This document shows positions 54,665-64,000 of a DNA stretch of 64,000 nt, one piece after another. The notes below the pieces were generated by a model. That model made no database searches and had not been told where the DNA came from. It was given only the letters and a program-made list of their open reading frames with translations. Position numbers and translations under genes: made by a program. The number at the start of each line of letters is the position of its first letter. Position 1 is the first letter of the stretch. The stretch covers positions 1,364,001-1,428,000 of the forward strand of contig NZ_CP196822.1 of NCBI RefSeq assembly GCF_051912485.1, given 5' to 3'. Source of the DNA: Nitrobacter sp051912485. Lineage in GTDB: Bacteria > Pseudomonadota > Alphaproteobacteria > Rhizobiales > Xanthobacteraceae.

Positions 54665-55150
54665 TCACGGGCAGGGGTGACGTAGACCATCGTAACCGAG
54701 GTAGGTTCCCGAACCTACGTCGTATGATCTGTATCGTTGCTGGCAATACGCGACGTCGTCGCCACCACTCGGAACAACTTCGACGGCCGGACTATCGTCA
54801 TAGTACCCATAGGAGTCGCCATAGTAATAGGGACTGGCGAAGGAACTGCCGAAACCGATCGCGGAACCAGCAACGAAGCCGGGATAGAAGCCGCCGCCGC
54901 GCCAACCGCCGCCATGCCAGCCCCCGCCGCCGCCAGCCCAATGTCGGCCGCCGCCACCCCCAGCCCAATGTCGGCCACCGCCACCACCGCCTGGACGCAT
55001 GCCCATGTGACCGCCACCGCCGCCGCCGTGGCTCATGTGGGCGTGACCGCCATGTGATCTCCCCTGCGCAAAGCTCGGAGACGTCATAGCCAGCGGTGCT
55101 GCAAGCGCTATGATGGCCGCCGCCGCCAATACCGGTTTGAAATTGAACAT
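54665..55150 (-). CDS. BA14K family exported protein
   Basis: This 161-aa protein has a signal peptide (MFNFKPVLAAAAIIALAAPL, cleaved after SFAQ), a Gly/His-rich repeat region with two GGRHWAGGGG units, then a short hydrophobic stretch. The C-terminus DDVAYCQQRYRSYDVGSGTY followed by LGYDGLRHPC is the BA14K signature (first described in Brucella as an immunoreactive, lectin-like protein). A terminator follows. The start at 55148-55150 is chosen as the signal peptide start. Confidence 0.88.
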   Translation of the reverse strand: MFNFKPVLAAAAIIALAAPLAMTSPSFAQGRSHGGHAHMSHGGGGGGHMGMRPGGGGGGRHWAGGGGGRHWAGGGGGWHGGGWRGGGFYPGFVAGSAIGFGSSFASPYYYGDSYGYYDDSPAVEVVPSGGDDVAYCQQRYRSYDVGSGTYLGYDGLRHPCP

Positions 55151-55368
55151 GTTCGTAACTCCGTGTCGGATTCCAATCGAGCATTTGCTCCAGAATCTCA
55201 ACGTGGCGATACGAGGCAAGTTCCGCAAATGCGGGTTACGGAATTGTCATGATTGGTATTCTCAGGCTGTAGCGGGAGAGGCGAGCAACGAAGTCTCCGG
55301 CAAATCCGGACGATCCAACGCGAAAATCACTTATTGCTTATCTGATTGATTCAAAGACTCGACTGGCG

Positions 55369-58347
<2,979 letters not shown>

Positions 58348-58439
58348 GACAGGCTTTTCCGAACCGCGACGGCCACGCCGCGTCTGGGCGCGCCGCACCG
58401 GGCGGAATCCCGGCTCGCGCCATATTGGGGCTATCTGTG

Positions 58440-58454
58440 GAACGTAGATAGAAC
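58440..58454. promoter_or_regulatory. LexA (SOS) box upstream of uvrA
   Basis: GAAC, 7 bases, GAAC, matching the alphaproteobacterial LexA site (GTTC-N7-GTTC on the other strand). It lies 93 bases before the uvrA start codon. Confidence 0.75.
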
Positions 58455-58585
58455 GGCAGGCGATTTCCAGAGGGCGTCAGCGATCCGCACTGATTTCGTC
58501 CCCCGCGGGGTCTGGTCATATCCACTGGCTGTCGGCTTGGCAGAAGCCTCGTGCGAACGCGCACCCGAATCGGCGCTCAAACAAC

Positions 58586-58610
58586 AAAAAGGCCGGCAAA
58601 AGCCGGCCTT
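58586..58610 (-). terminator. Rho-independent terminator
   Basis: AAGGCCGGC and GCCGGCCTT form a 9-bp stem with a 4-base loop, followed by TTTGTTGTT on the minus strand. It lies 37 bases after the outer-membrane protein gene. Confidence 0.85.
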
Positions 58611-58646
58611 CCATAGTTTTCCGAGAGAAGTTCGGATCAGGCGCGA

Positions 58647-59384
58647 TCAGTACCGTGCAATGGCCGGGCCACCCCAGCGGTAGTTGATGCGCGCGGTGAC
58701 GAGGTCCACGTCGCCGCCGGTGCGGTATGGATTTCCGGCAGCGGGATTGCCTGTGAAGTTGACATCATGGCGATCCAGGAAAATATGATCGTATTCAAAT
58801 GCCACCGACCAGTTCGGAGCAAAGCCAACTTCAACACCACCACCGATCGTTGCGCCCCAGCGGGTGTCGGTACCGCTCGACGAAAATGCAGCGCCTGTAG
58901 TATTAGAGATAAAATCGAAGCGCTGGTCCACCACGGCTGCACCGCCCTTGGCGTAGAGCAAGGCGCTATCCCACGCATAGCCCACCTGACCTGTGAACAG
59001 GCCGAACGCGTCTGTTTTCGAAGCGATCTGGTTCGTTGTGAAGACGGCATTCGGCGTACGACTGCTCAGGTCGGCCCAGTTGCCTTGTGCTTCCAGACCG
59101 AAGACCCAGTTGCCGCTCTGCCAGCGATAGCCGAGCTGCCCACCGGCGACTCCACCAGTTGCATCGTAAGAACCGAGATCAACTCCAGCCGCATTGGAAC
59201 GATGATCGTGCGCCGATCCCCAGCCGCCGTTTGCGCCGATGTAGAAGCCGCTCCAGTCGTAGATCGCGGCAACCATCGGAGGAGCCTTGGTATAAGGCCG
59301 CGCTGCGAGGTCGGCTGCGGCGGCTGGCGCGGCGCTGAGGCCAATTGCGAGAGCACCGATGGCTCCGATCAGTAACTTGTTCAT
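58647..59384 (-). CDS. Outer-membrane beta-barrel protein (Omp25/Omp31-like)
   Basis: This 245-aa protein has a signal peptide (LLIGAIGALAIGLSAAPAAA, cleaved near AAADL) followed by ADLAARPYTKAPPMVAAIYD, WSGFYIGANGGWGSA and alternating beta strands. It ends INYRWGGPAIARY with a C-terminal aromatic residue, as expected for outer-membrane barrels. It resembles Omp25/Omp31 and RopB-like proteins that form a small eight-stranded barrel. It sits between uvrA and ssb, which are neighbours in many relatives. A terminator follows it. Confidence 0.92.
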   Translation of the reverse strand: MNKLLIGAIGALAIGLSAAPAAAADLAARPYTKAPPMVAAIYDWSGFYIGANGGWGSAHDHRSNAAGVDLGSYDATGGVAGGQLGYRWQSGNWVFGLEAQGNWADLSSRTPNAVFTTNQIASKTDAFGLFTGQVGYAWDSALLYAKGGAAVVDQRFDFISNTTGAAFSSSGTDTRWGATIGGGVEVGFAPNWSVAFEYDHIFLDRHDVNFTGNPAAGNPYRTGGDVDLVTARINYRWGGPAIARY

Positions 59385-59608
59385 TGCAGTCCCCGGACTT
59401 CTGCTTCGTTTTAAGGCGCGAGCGCTGATATTCAGTCTGAATTTGTTAAATCCCATATACCGCGCGCCATGGCAAAAAGCCGTCTCCAAAATGCAACACT
59501 TGGGACCAAATTGATCCGTCCAAAGTTCAAAGTTTGTCCACGATTTCTGATCCCTACGTAGAATCTTTCTAAGCTGATTGGTGCGCGGGTCGTGCTGTTG
59601 TCTCTTGA

Positions 59609-59623
59609 GAACAAATATGGAAC
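59609..59623. promoter_or_regulatory. LexA (SOS) box upstream of ssb
   Basis: GAAC, AAATATG, GAAC matches the alphaproteobacterial LexA site with the exact 7-base spacer. It is 157 bases before the ssb start and faces ssb; the outer-membrane gene on the other strand starts 225 bases away. Confidence 0.75.
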
Positions 59624-59779
59624 ATTGTATATTCGACCGGTGGATAACCCGGCGATTGACAGTCTCGGTGACGTAACGGGAGTGTAGGGTCGCGACCGAT
59701 GCCGGGAGGGGCGGGGCCGGAGTTGAACCGGCCGTGTTCATCCGTGTTGATAGTCGGGACCGTAGATTGGAGAACAGCG

Positions 59780-60274
59780 ATGGCGGGTAGTGTGAACAAG
59801 GTCATTCTGATCGGCAATCTCGGCGCCGATCCAGAAATCAAGCGGACCCAGGACGGCCGGCCGATCGCCAATTTGCGGATCGCGACCTCTGAAAGCTGGC
59901 GGGACAAGGGCAGCGGTGAGCGCAAGGAGAAAACCGAGTGGCACCGCGTCGTGATTTTCAACGAGGGCCTCTGCAAGGTCGCTGAGCAGTATCTGAAGAA
60001 AGGCGCGAAGGTCTACATTGAGGGTCAGTTGCAGACCCGCAAATGGACCGACCAGAGCGGCGTCGAAAAATACTCAACCGAAGTCGTGCTGCAGAATTTC
60101 AATTCGACGCTGACGATGCTCGATGGGCGCAGCGGTGGTAGCGGCGGCGGCAATTTCGGATCGGATGACTCCGGTGGCGATTTCGGGTCCGGAAGCCCGT
60201 CTGGCGGTGCGCCGCGCCGCGCGGTTGCGGCTGGAGCCCGACGCAGTGACATGGATGACGACATTCCGTTCTAG
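59780..60274 (+). CDS. ssb: Single-stranded DNA-binding protein
   Basis: This 164-aa protein has an N-terminal OB fold (VNKVILIGNLGADPEIKRTQ; IATSESWRDKGSGERKEKTE; WHRVVIFNEGL) and a Gly/Ser-rich linker. The acidic tip DMDDDIPF is the conserved peptide that recruits partner proteins. The ATG at 59780 is chosen as the OB-fold start; the longer frame begins at 59699. Confidence 0.97.
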   Translation: MAGSVNKVILIGNLGADPEIKRTQDGRPIANLRIATSESWRDKGSGERKEKTEWHRVVIFNEGLCKVAEQYLKKGAKVYIEGQLQTRKWTDQSGVEKYSTEVVLQNFNSTLTMLDGRSGGSGGGNFGSDDSGGDFGSGSPSGGAPRRAVAAGARRSDMDDDIPF

Positions 60275-60373
60275 GGACTGTTCTGATGCTCGATTCCGAA
60301 ATTCGCAGGTGCTTGCCGCCAGCCTTTGAGGCTAATCTCGGAGCTAAGAAAACACCGACAACTTTATGATTTT

Positions 60374-60449
60374 TAGTGTAGTTTTGTTTTCAGAAGCTCG
60401 CTTGGCAGACCAGCAGAGGCAGAAGGGAATTTCTGAACCGCCACATTAG
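60374..60449. repeat. Dispersed palindromic repeat family 1, copy C
   Basis: Diverged copy with TAGTGTAGTTTTGTTTTCAG, GCTCGCTTGG and TTTCTGAACCGCCACATTAG. The right end is TTAG instead of CTAG. On the minus strand its terminal TAA (60446-60448) is the stop codon of a remnant gene end. Confidence 0.68.
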
Positions 60450-60499
60450 GGAGCGAACTCGCCGTTCACGACCGTGGCCCGCACATCCGGCCAGGGACG
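60446..60499 (-). pseudogene. C-terminal remnant resembling an amidohydrolase
   Basis: On the minus strand the frame RPWPDVRATVVNGEFAP ends at TAA 60446-60448 and is closed upstream by a stop at 60500-60502. The ending VRATVVNGE is typical of amidohydrolase-family C-termini. Only about 17 codons remain, so the identification is weak, but it would fit a gene cut off by the element that starts here. Confidence 0.35.
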
Positions 60500-60543
60500 T
60501 CAAAACTCCCTGGCAACCTTTATTTGGTGGTGGTTCTTAAAAT

Positions 60544-60563
60544 TGGTGGCGATCCCGGCAGAA
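60544..60563 (-). other. tRNA 3'-end-like sequence, possible attachment-site scar
   Basis: On the minus strand TTCTGCCGGGATCGCCACCA looks like the T-stem/acceptor end of a tRNA with CCA, but no cloverleaf precedes it. It lies between the truncated gene end and the phage-like module and may mark an att site. Confidence 0.35.
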
Positions 60564-60843
60564 CGAACAATCCGGCCTGCATCAACGGCTTAGGCTAGCT
60601 CACCCATCCAAACGTCTAGATTGTTTGGAAAGGGAAATTTTCTGCATTGGCTCACCGCGCCGGCAATGTCTTGTGCTGATTTGCCAAGGCCCGGCCCGCC
60701 GCACTGAGCGGCGCTCGCATCGGCATGTCTTACAGACCGTCGTGCGGGCAGGGCGGCATCAACCCAAACATTCAAATCAGCACAACGTGCCGAACGGCTC
60801 GGCGCGAAGGCGGCCGTATGGCCGAAACAAAGGAGAACTGACT

Positions 60844-61230
60844 ATGAGTCACGACTACGCGATTTTTTGGAAGGACAAGGCTTCACACGACTTCGAATAC
60901 GGGGCTCTCCGTACCAAGAATTTAGCCGAGGAAATTATCGTAGGCTGGCGTGACCAAACGGTCCTGGACGGATTCGATCACGAATTGACCGCTCACGCGC
61001 TAGAGCACTACGGCGTGTTGATCCAAGGCGGACTTGCCGAGACGCATCACGACGAGTTCGCCCGCAATACCATCGCCCTTTGCTGTCGGAATTTATCTTG
61101 GGAAATGCAGAAAGAGGGTTCCTCGAAACTTTCGTATGACGAAACGATGCTTGCGGCGCGAGCCCTTAAAGCCTTCAGCGAATACCTTCGGGGCAGGATT
61201 GTCGAACCTGCACCGGCCAAAGCCGCATGA
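60844..61230 (+). CDS. Hypothetical protein in right-hand element
   Basis: This 128-aa soluble protein starts MSHDYAIFWKDKASHDFEYG. It has helix-rich sequence (LAEEIIVGWRDQTVLDGFDH; LTAHALEHYGVLIQGGLAET) and several His and Cys. A strong AAAGGAGAAC ribosome binding site precedes the ATG at 60844 and a terminator follows. No family recognised. It may be an element-borne accessory gene with its own transcript. Confidence 0.68.
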   Translation: MSHDYAIFWKDKASHDFEYGALRTKNLAEEIIVGWRDQTVLDGFDHELTAHALEHYGVLIQGGLAETHHDEFARNTIALCCRNLSWEMQKEGSSKLSYDETMLAARALKAFSEYLRGRIVEPAPAKAA

Positions 61231-61236
61231 CCAACC

Positions 61237-61260
61237 AAAGGGCCCTTCGGGGCCCTTTTC
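61237..61260 (+). terminator. Rho-independent terminator
   Basis: AAAGGGCCC and GGGCCCTTT form a 9-bp stem with a TTCG tetraloop, followed by TTTTCGTT. It lies six bases after the stop of the gene at 60844. Confidence 0.82.
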
Positions 61261-61443
61261 GTTAACACTTGTTACAATTCCCTCAACGAAAAACACATGA
61301 AATCGCTGCGGTGCAGTTGTTTCTTATGCGTGGCGCAGGCGTTTCTTGCATGTCGATTTGAGGGTGACCGAAACGACCCCTAACCATCCCTCAATCTCCG
61401 CTATCCTTTTTGCATCAACCTCAAAACTAAGGCGAGGCCATCA

Positions 61444-61671
61444 ATGAACTATCTCCCGGAAGACGACAAAGGGGGGCGCTTTTCGAAGGATGATATCGTC
61501 GGAGACGACTATCTCTGCGAAAAATTCAACGTCGGAAAGTCTGCAACTGCCACATGGCGGCGCAAGGGTACGGGGCCTGCATGGCATCGTCTGAATGGCC
61601 GTCCGTACTACAAAATCTCGGATATTGAGCAGTGGATTCAATCCAACCGCATCAATCCCACTGCCGCATAA
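61444..61671 (+). CDS. AlpA-like helix-turn-helix regulator / excisionase
   Basis: This 75-aa protein contains DYLCEKFNVGKSATATWRRK then GTGPAWHRLNGRPYYKISDI-EQWI, the MerR/AlpA-type winged helix-turn-helix pattern (recognition helix, then R-x-Y-Y-x-x-x-D-I-x-x-W). Such proteins control excision or early genes of integrative elements. It precedes the primase genes on the same strand. Confidence 0.8.
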   Translation: MNYLPEDDKGGRFSKDDIVGDDYLCEKFNVGKSATATWRRKGTGPAWHRLNGRPYYKISDIEQWIQSNRINPTAA

Positions 61672-61677
61672 CGAAAA

Positions 61678-61709
61678 AGCCCCGCAACGCCGCAAACGTT
61701 GCAAGGGCT
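61678..61709 (+). terminator. Terminator-like hairpin between element genes
   Basis: AGCCC-CGCAAC pairs with GTTGC-AAGGGCT around a 9-base loop, followed by TCTATTCAATTC. It lies just after the AlpA-like gene and may separate its expression from the primase genes. Confidence 0.6.
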
Positions 61710-61743
61710 CTATTCAATTCACCCCAACCACAGGGTTCCTGCA

Positions 61744-62172
61744 ATGTATCCGCAACAAGTCTCTACTGCAACACAATCCAATAGCCCTCAATATTTCATC
61801 TTTCTCAAGAACGGCCGCTGGCGTCCGGTTGATGTACCGGCCGGTGAAGCACCGCTCGCGATTTGGTATCGTGGTTGCTGGCGCGTCGTGTTTCGCGCCG
61901 AGAGCGACGCGGAGTTCTTTGCCGCGCATCCGGAAGCGAAGTTCCGATTGCTGGTGCGGCCGAGTAAAGTCTACCGCGACTTTTTCATGTTTAAGATCAC
62001 CACTCGCGACCCGGACATCTATGCCGATGGCGACGCGGGTGATTGGCGATATTACGACGCGAAGCGATACGGCACGCCGCTAGAATTTCTGAAGTCAGAA
62101 TGCGATCGGATGCTGGCTCATCCGCATCGTTGTAGCAACCCGGAACGCTGGCTCGCGAGTCAGGCGCACTGA
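61744..62172 (+). CDS. Hypothetical protein preceding the primase
   Basis: This 142-aa protein starts MYPQQVSTATQSNSPQYFIF and is rich in aromatic and basic residues (LKNGRWRPVDVPAGEAPLAI; WYRGCWRVVFRAESDAEFF). No family recognised. Its stop is one base before the start of the primase gene, so the two are translationally coupled. The ATG at 61744 is preferred to a TTG 15 codons earlier that lies in a hairpin. Confidence 0.68.
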   Translation: MYPQQVSTATQSNSPQYFIFLKNGRWRPVDVPAGEAPLAIWYRGCWRVVFRAESDAEFFAAHPEAKFRLLVRPSKVYRDFFMFKITTRDPDIYADGDAGDWRYYDAKRYGTPLEFLKSECDRMLAHPHRCSNPERWLASQAH

Positions 62173-62173
62173 C

Positions 62174-63241
62174 ATGCGTAGCGCCGAGTTTGAAGAACAC
62201 GCGCTGGCGCTAGTGGCACGGGGCTATAACCCGCTTGTCATTGCGCCACGCTGCCAGCCCCGCCCTGACGGACGCAAGGTGCCGGAAGGCAAGGCACCGG
62301 GCGTTCGCTTCGGTGGTGAATGGCGTCTGGCGTTCGGCTGGGAGAAGTGGTGCACGGAACAGGTTTCCGAACACACGGTCCGGGCATGGGCACGTATGAT
62401 CAGCACCGCCGAAGATGCCGGCATCGGTGTCGCGCTGGGTCGTGGCCTGATCTGCATTGACATCGACCTCGAAGAAGCCGTCGAATCACTGCTCGCAATC
62501 CTGCCGCCGAGCCCGGTGCAGAAGAAGGGGCGCAAGGGCATCTCGCTTTTCTATCGCGGCGACACCGAGAAGATTCGGTCGAAGAATTTTCGCACGCCAG
62601 AACGAGCCGGTCTCGTTGATCTGCTCGCCGAAGGCAAGCAGACCGTCTTGCCGCCGTCGATCCATCCAGACACGGGCGAGCCCTATTATTGGTGGACTGA
62701 CTACACGCTTGCCGACTTCCGCGTCGAAGACTTGCCGGAACTGTCGGACGACATCGCCGAGCGCATCGGCGAAGTTCTGAAGCCGTTCGGTTATGATCCT
62801 GAAGCCGAGAGGCCGGCAACGTTGGCAACGACCCAGGCGCGCAACACCGCCCCGGTGTCAGGCGGGCGCAGCATCTATCGTCAAGCCAATGATGACGCGC
62901 TGGCGAACCTCGATTGCTGGGTGCCGGACCTTCATCTCTACAAAGCCCGCCGCAAGCCCGGTGGTTTCGAGGCCGTCGCGCACTGGCGATCCTCCAGCAC
63001 CGGGCGAGCGCTTGAGTTTCGCAAGCGGAATCTCAGCATCGTCCGCAAGGGTATTGAAGACTTCGGCACTGGCGAGAAATACACGCCGATCGATTTGGTC
63101 ATGCGGGCGCGCGACTGTGACAAGAGCGCCGCGCTGAATTGGCTGCTTGAACGTCTTCCAGACGACGAGCCGAAAATTGTTCTGGTCAATGGCCCGAAGA
63201 CGCTCGAGCGACTTCGGGCGCGCGACCATCAAAATCTCTAA
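62174..63241 (+). CDS. Bifunctional DNA primase/polymerase (Prim-Pol domain)
   Basis: This 355-aa protein has an N-terminal Prim-Pol (AEP superfamily) domain. ALVARGYNPLVIAPRCQPRP lies at the start, GIGVALGRGLICIDIDLEEA contains the D-x-D metal site, and KGISLFYRGD and LLAEGKQTVLPPSIHPDTGE are the later conserved strands. The C-terminal 130 residues (GGFEAVAHWRSSSTGRALEF) are unlike Prim-Pol and unassigned. Such enzymes prime replication of phages, plasmids and satellites. It is followed by an ATPase gene. Confidence 0.88.
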   Translation: MRSAEFEEHALALVARGYNPLVIAPRCQPRPDGRKVPEGKAPGVRFGGEWRLAFGWEKWCTEQVSEHTVRAWARMISTAEDAGIGVALGRGLICIDIDLEEAVESLLAILPPSPVQKKGRKGISLFYRGDTEKIRSKNFRTPERAGLVDLLAEGKQTVLPPSIHPDTGEPYYWWTDYTLADFRVEDLPELSDDIAERIGEVLKPFGYDPEAERPATLATTQARNTAPVSGGRSIYRQANDDALANLDCWVPDLHLYKARRKPGGFEAVAHWRSSSTGRALEFRKRNLSIVRKGIEDFGTGEKYTPIDLVMRARDCDKSAALNWLLERLPDDEPKIVLVNGPKTLERLRARDHQNL

Positions 63242-63259
63242 GAATCGAAAGTAACTACC

Positions 63260-64000
63260 ATGACTCCGCTGCCCAAGCTCTTTGAAAGGCCGCCCCACGA
63301 CAATGATAACCGGCCGCGCGTTGCCACCAACGTGCCCGGCTCTTCATTCAAGCGTTTCGTTCCGGAGCAGTTCGAGACGGCCGACTACCTGATCAAGGGC
63401 ATTCTCCCCTTGCACGGCGTCGCCATACTCGCCGGCCAGTATTCGAGCGGCAAGACGTTTATCGGCTTCGACCTTTCGTTGTCCCTGATCCACGGCGAGA
63501 AATTTCTTGGCCGCAAGACAAAACCCGGAGCCGTGTTGTGGATTGCGGCGGAGGGTGCGGGCATCGTGGAGCAGCGCCTTGAGGCCGCGCGACGTGCGAA
63601 GTTCAACGCCGGCATTGATGCCGACCATTTCCCGTTCCTATGGGTGGAGCCTGAACCGGCGAAGGATACCTACGCCGTTCTAGCCAACCTAGGCACCATG
63701 ATCCGGGAAGCGAAGAACGAGTGCGAGAACCACCATCCCGACCGGCCTCTGCGGCTTGTCGTAATCGATACGCTGGCAGCGTATTTTTTGCTCGAAGATG
63801 AAAACGACAACGCCAAGGTCGGAACCTTCATGGCGAAGCTGGGCAAGATCGCGCGGGATTTGAATGTCCTGATCATGCCGATTCACCACATGGGCAAGAT
63901 CGCCGATACCGGCATTCGTGGCGCAAGCGCCTTTGGCGCGGGGTGCGATGCGGCCATTGCCGTTCTCGCGAGCATCCATCCACAGACCGGAGAGGTTGAT
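63260..64000 (+). CDS. RepA/AAA_25-like ATPase (partial at window edge)
   Basis: From ATG 63260, 247 codons run to the right edge of the window without a stop. The RecA-fold helicase-type core can be read: Walker A AGQYSSGKTFIGFDL near residue 62, the strand GAVLWIAAEG, and Walker B LRLVVIDTLAAY, then a sensor-like LIMPIHHMGK. This matches the AAA_25 (RepA-like) replicative ATPases that commonly follow primase genes in phages and satellites. The C-terminus lies outside the window. Confidence 0.85.
   Translation, partial: MTPLPKLFERPPHDNDNRPRVATNVPGSSFKRFVPEQFETADYLIKGILPLHGVAILAGQYSSGKTFIGFDLSLSLIHGEKFLGRKTKPGAVLWIAAEGAGIVEQRLEAARRAKFNAGIDADHFPFLWVEPEPAKDTYAVLANLGTMIREAKNECENHHPDRPLRLVVIDTLAAYFLLEDENDNAKVGTFMAKLGKIARDLNVLIMPIHHMGKIADTGIRGASAFGAGCDAAIAVLASIHPQTGEVD

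Overview
The window reads as chromosome of a GC-rich alphaproteobacterium, most likely Nitrobacter or another member of the Bradyrhizobiaceae (Nitrobacteraceae). This is an inference from the ppk-ppx-rnd-aspS order, an NDUFS4-type complex I subunit gene, methylcrotonyl-CoA carboxylase, a B12-dependent ribonucleotide reductase, BA14K and Omp25-like surface proteins, and alphaproteobacterial-type LexA boxes (GAAC-N7-GAAC) upstream of uvrA and ssb. No rRNA gene or species marker is present to confirm the genus.

Layout. 1-4424 is the end of an integrated element. A 610-aa tyrosine recombinase lies just downstream of a tRNA-Glu gene, and a protein with family-A DNA-polymerase-like motifs sits further in. 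4.5-10.1 kb holds small secreted or membrane proteins, a glyoxalase, a double cold-shock-domain protein, a DUF192 protein, tRNA-Pro and a lone phage-tail-chaperone-like gene. 10.5-16.8 kb has a NodU-type carbamoyltransferase, the NDUFS4-type gene and a two-gene methylcrotonyl-CoA carboxylase operon. 16.8-36 kb is mostly housekeeping: ndk, TerC, purMN, a CDP-alcohol phosphatidyltransferase, hdaA, ppk, ppx, rnd, aspS, a malic enzyme, a DHFR-like protein and a polysaccharide deacetylase. 36-45.6 kb carries envelope and metabolic genes: DUF1254, an L,D-transpeptidase, CreA, FabA, an SDR, a YghU-type GST and a ROK kinase.

45.6-50 kb is a decayed defence locus. An AIPR (abortive-infection phage-resistance family) gene is split by an IS701-family element whose target-site copy was then hit by an IS5-family (IS427-like) element. 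Removing both insertions and one target duplication restores one continuous frame of about 561 codons. 50-60.3 kb has nrdJ, a BA14K gene, uvrA, an outer-membrane beta-barrel gene and ssb; uvrA and ssb each have their own LexA-type box. From about 60.5 kb to the right edge a second mobile module begins: an AlpA-like regulator, a primase-polymerase and a RepA/AAA_25-like ATPase cut off by the window. It starts beside what looks like a truncated gene end and a tRNA-3'-end-like sequence.

The most interesting points are these. (i) Two families of dispersed palindromic repeats have outer CTAG-type ends that supply the stop codons of neighbouring genes, in five cases here. (ii) The AIPR gene can be exactly reconstructed across two nested insertions. 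(iii) A short polymerase-A-like protein is carried on the tRNA-Glu element. (iv) A perfect 13-3-13 palindrome lies ahead of a secreted Gly/Arg-rich protein gene. (v) An interleaved (pseudoknot-order) pair of inverted repeats lies ahead of hdaA.
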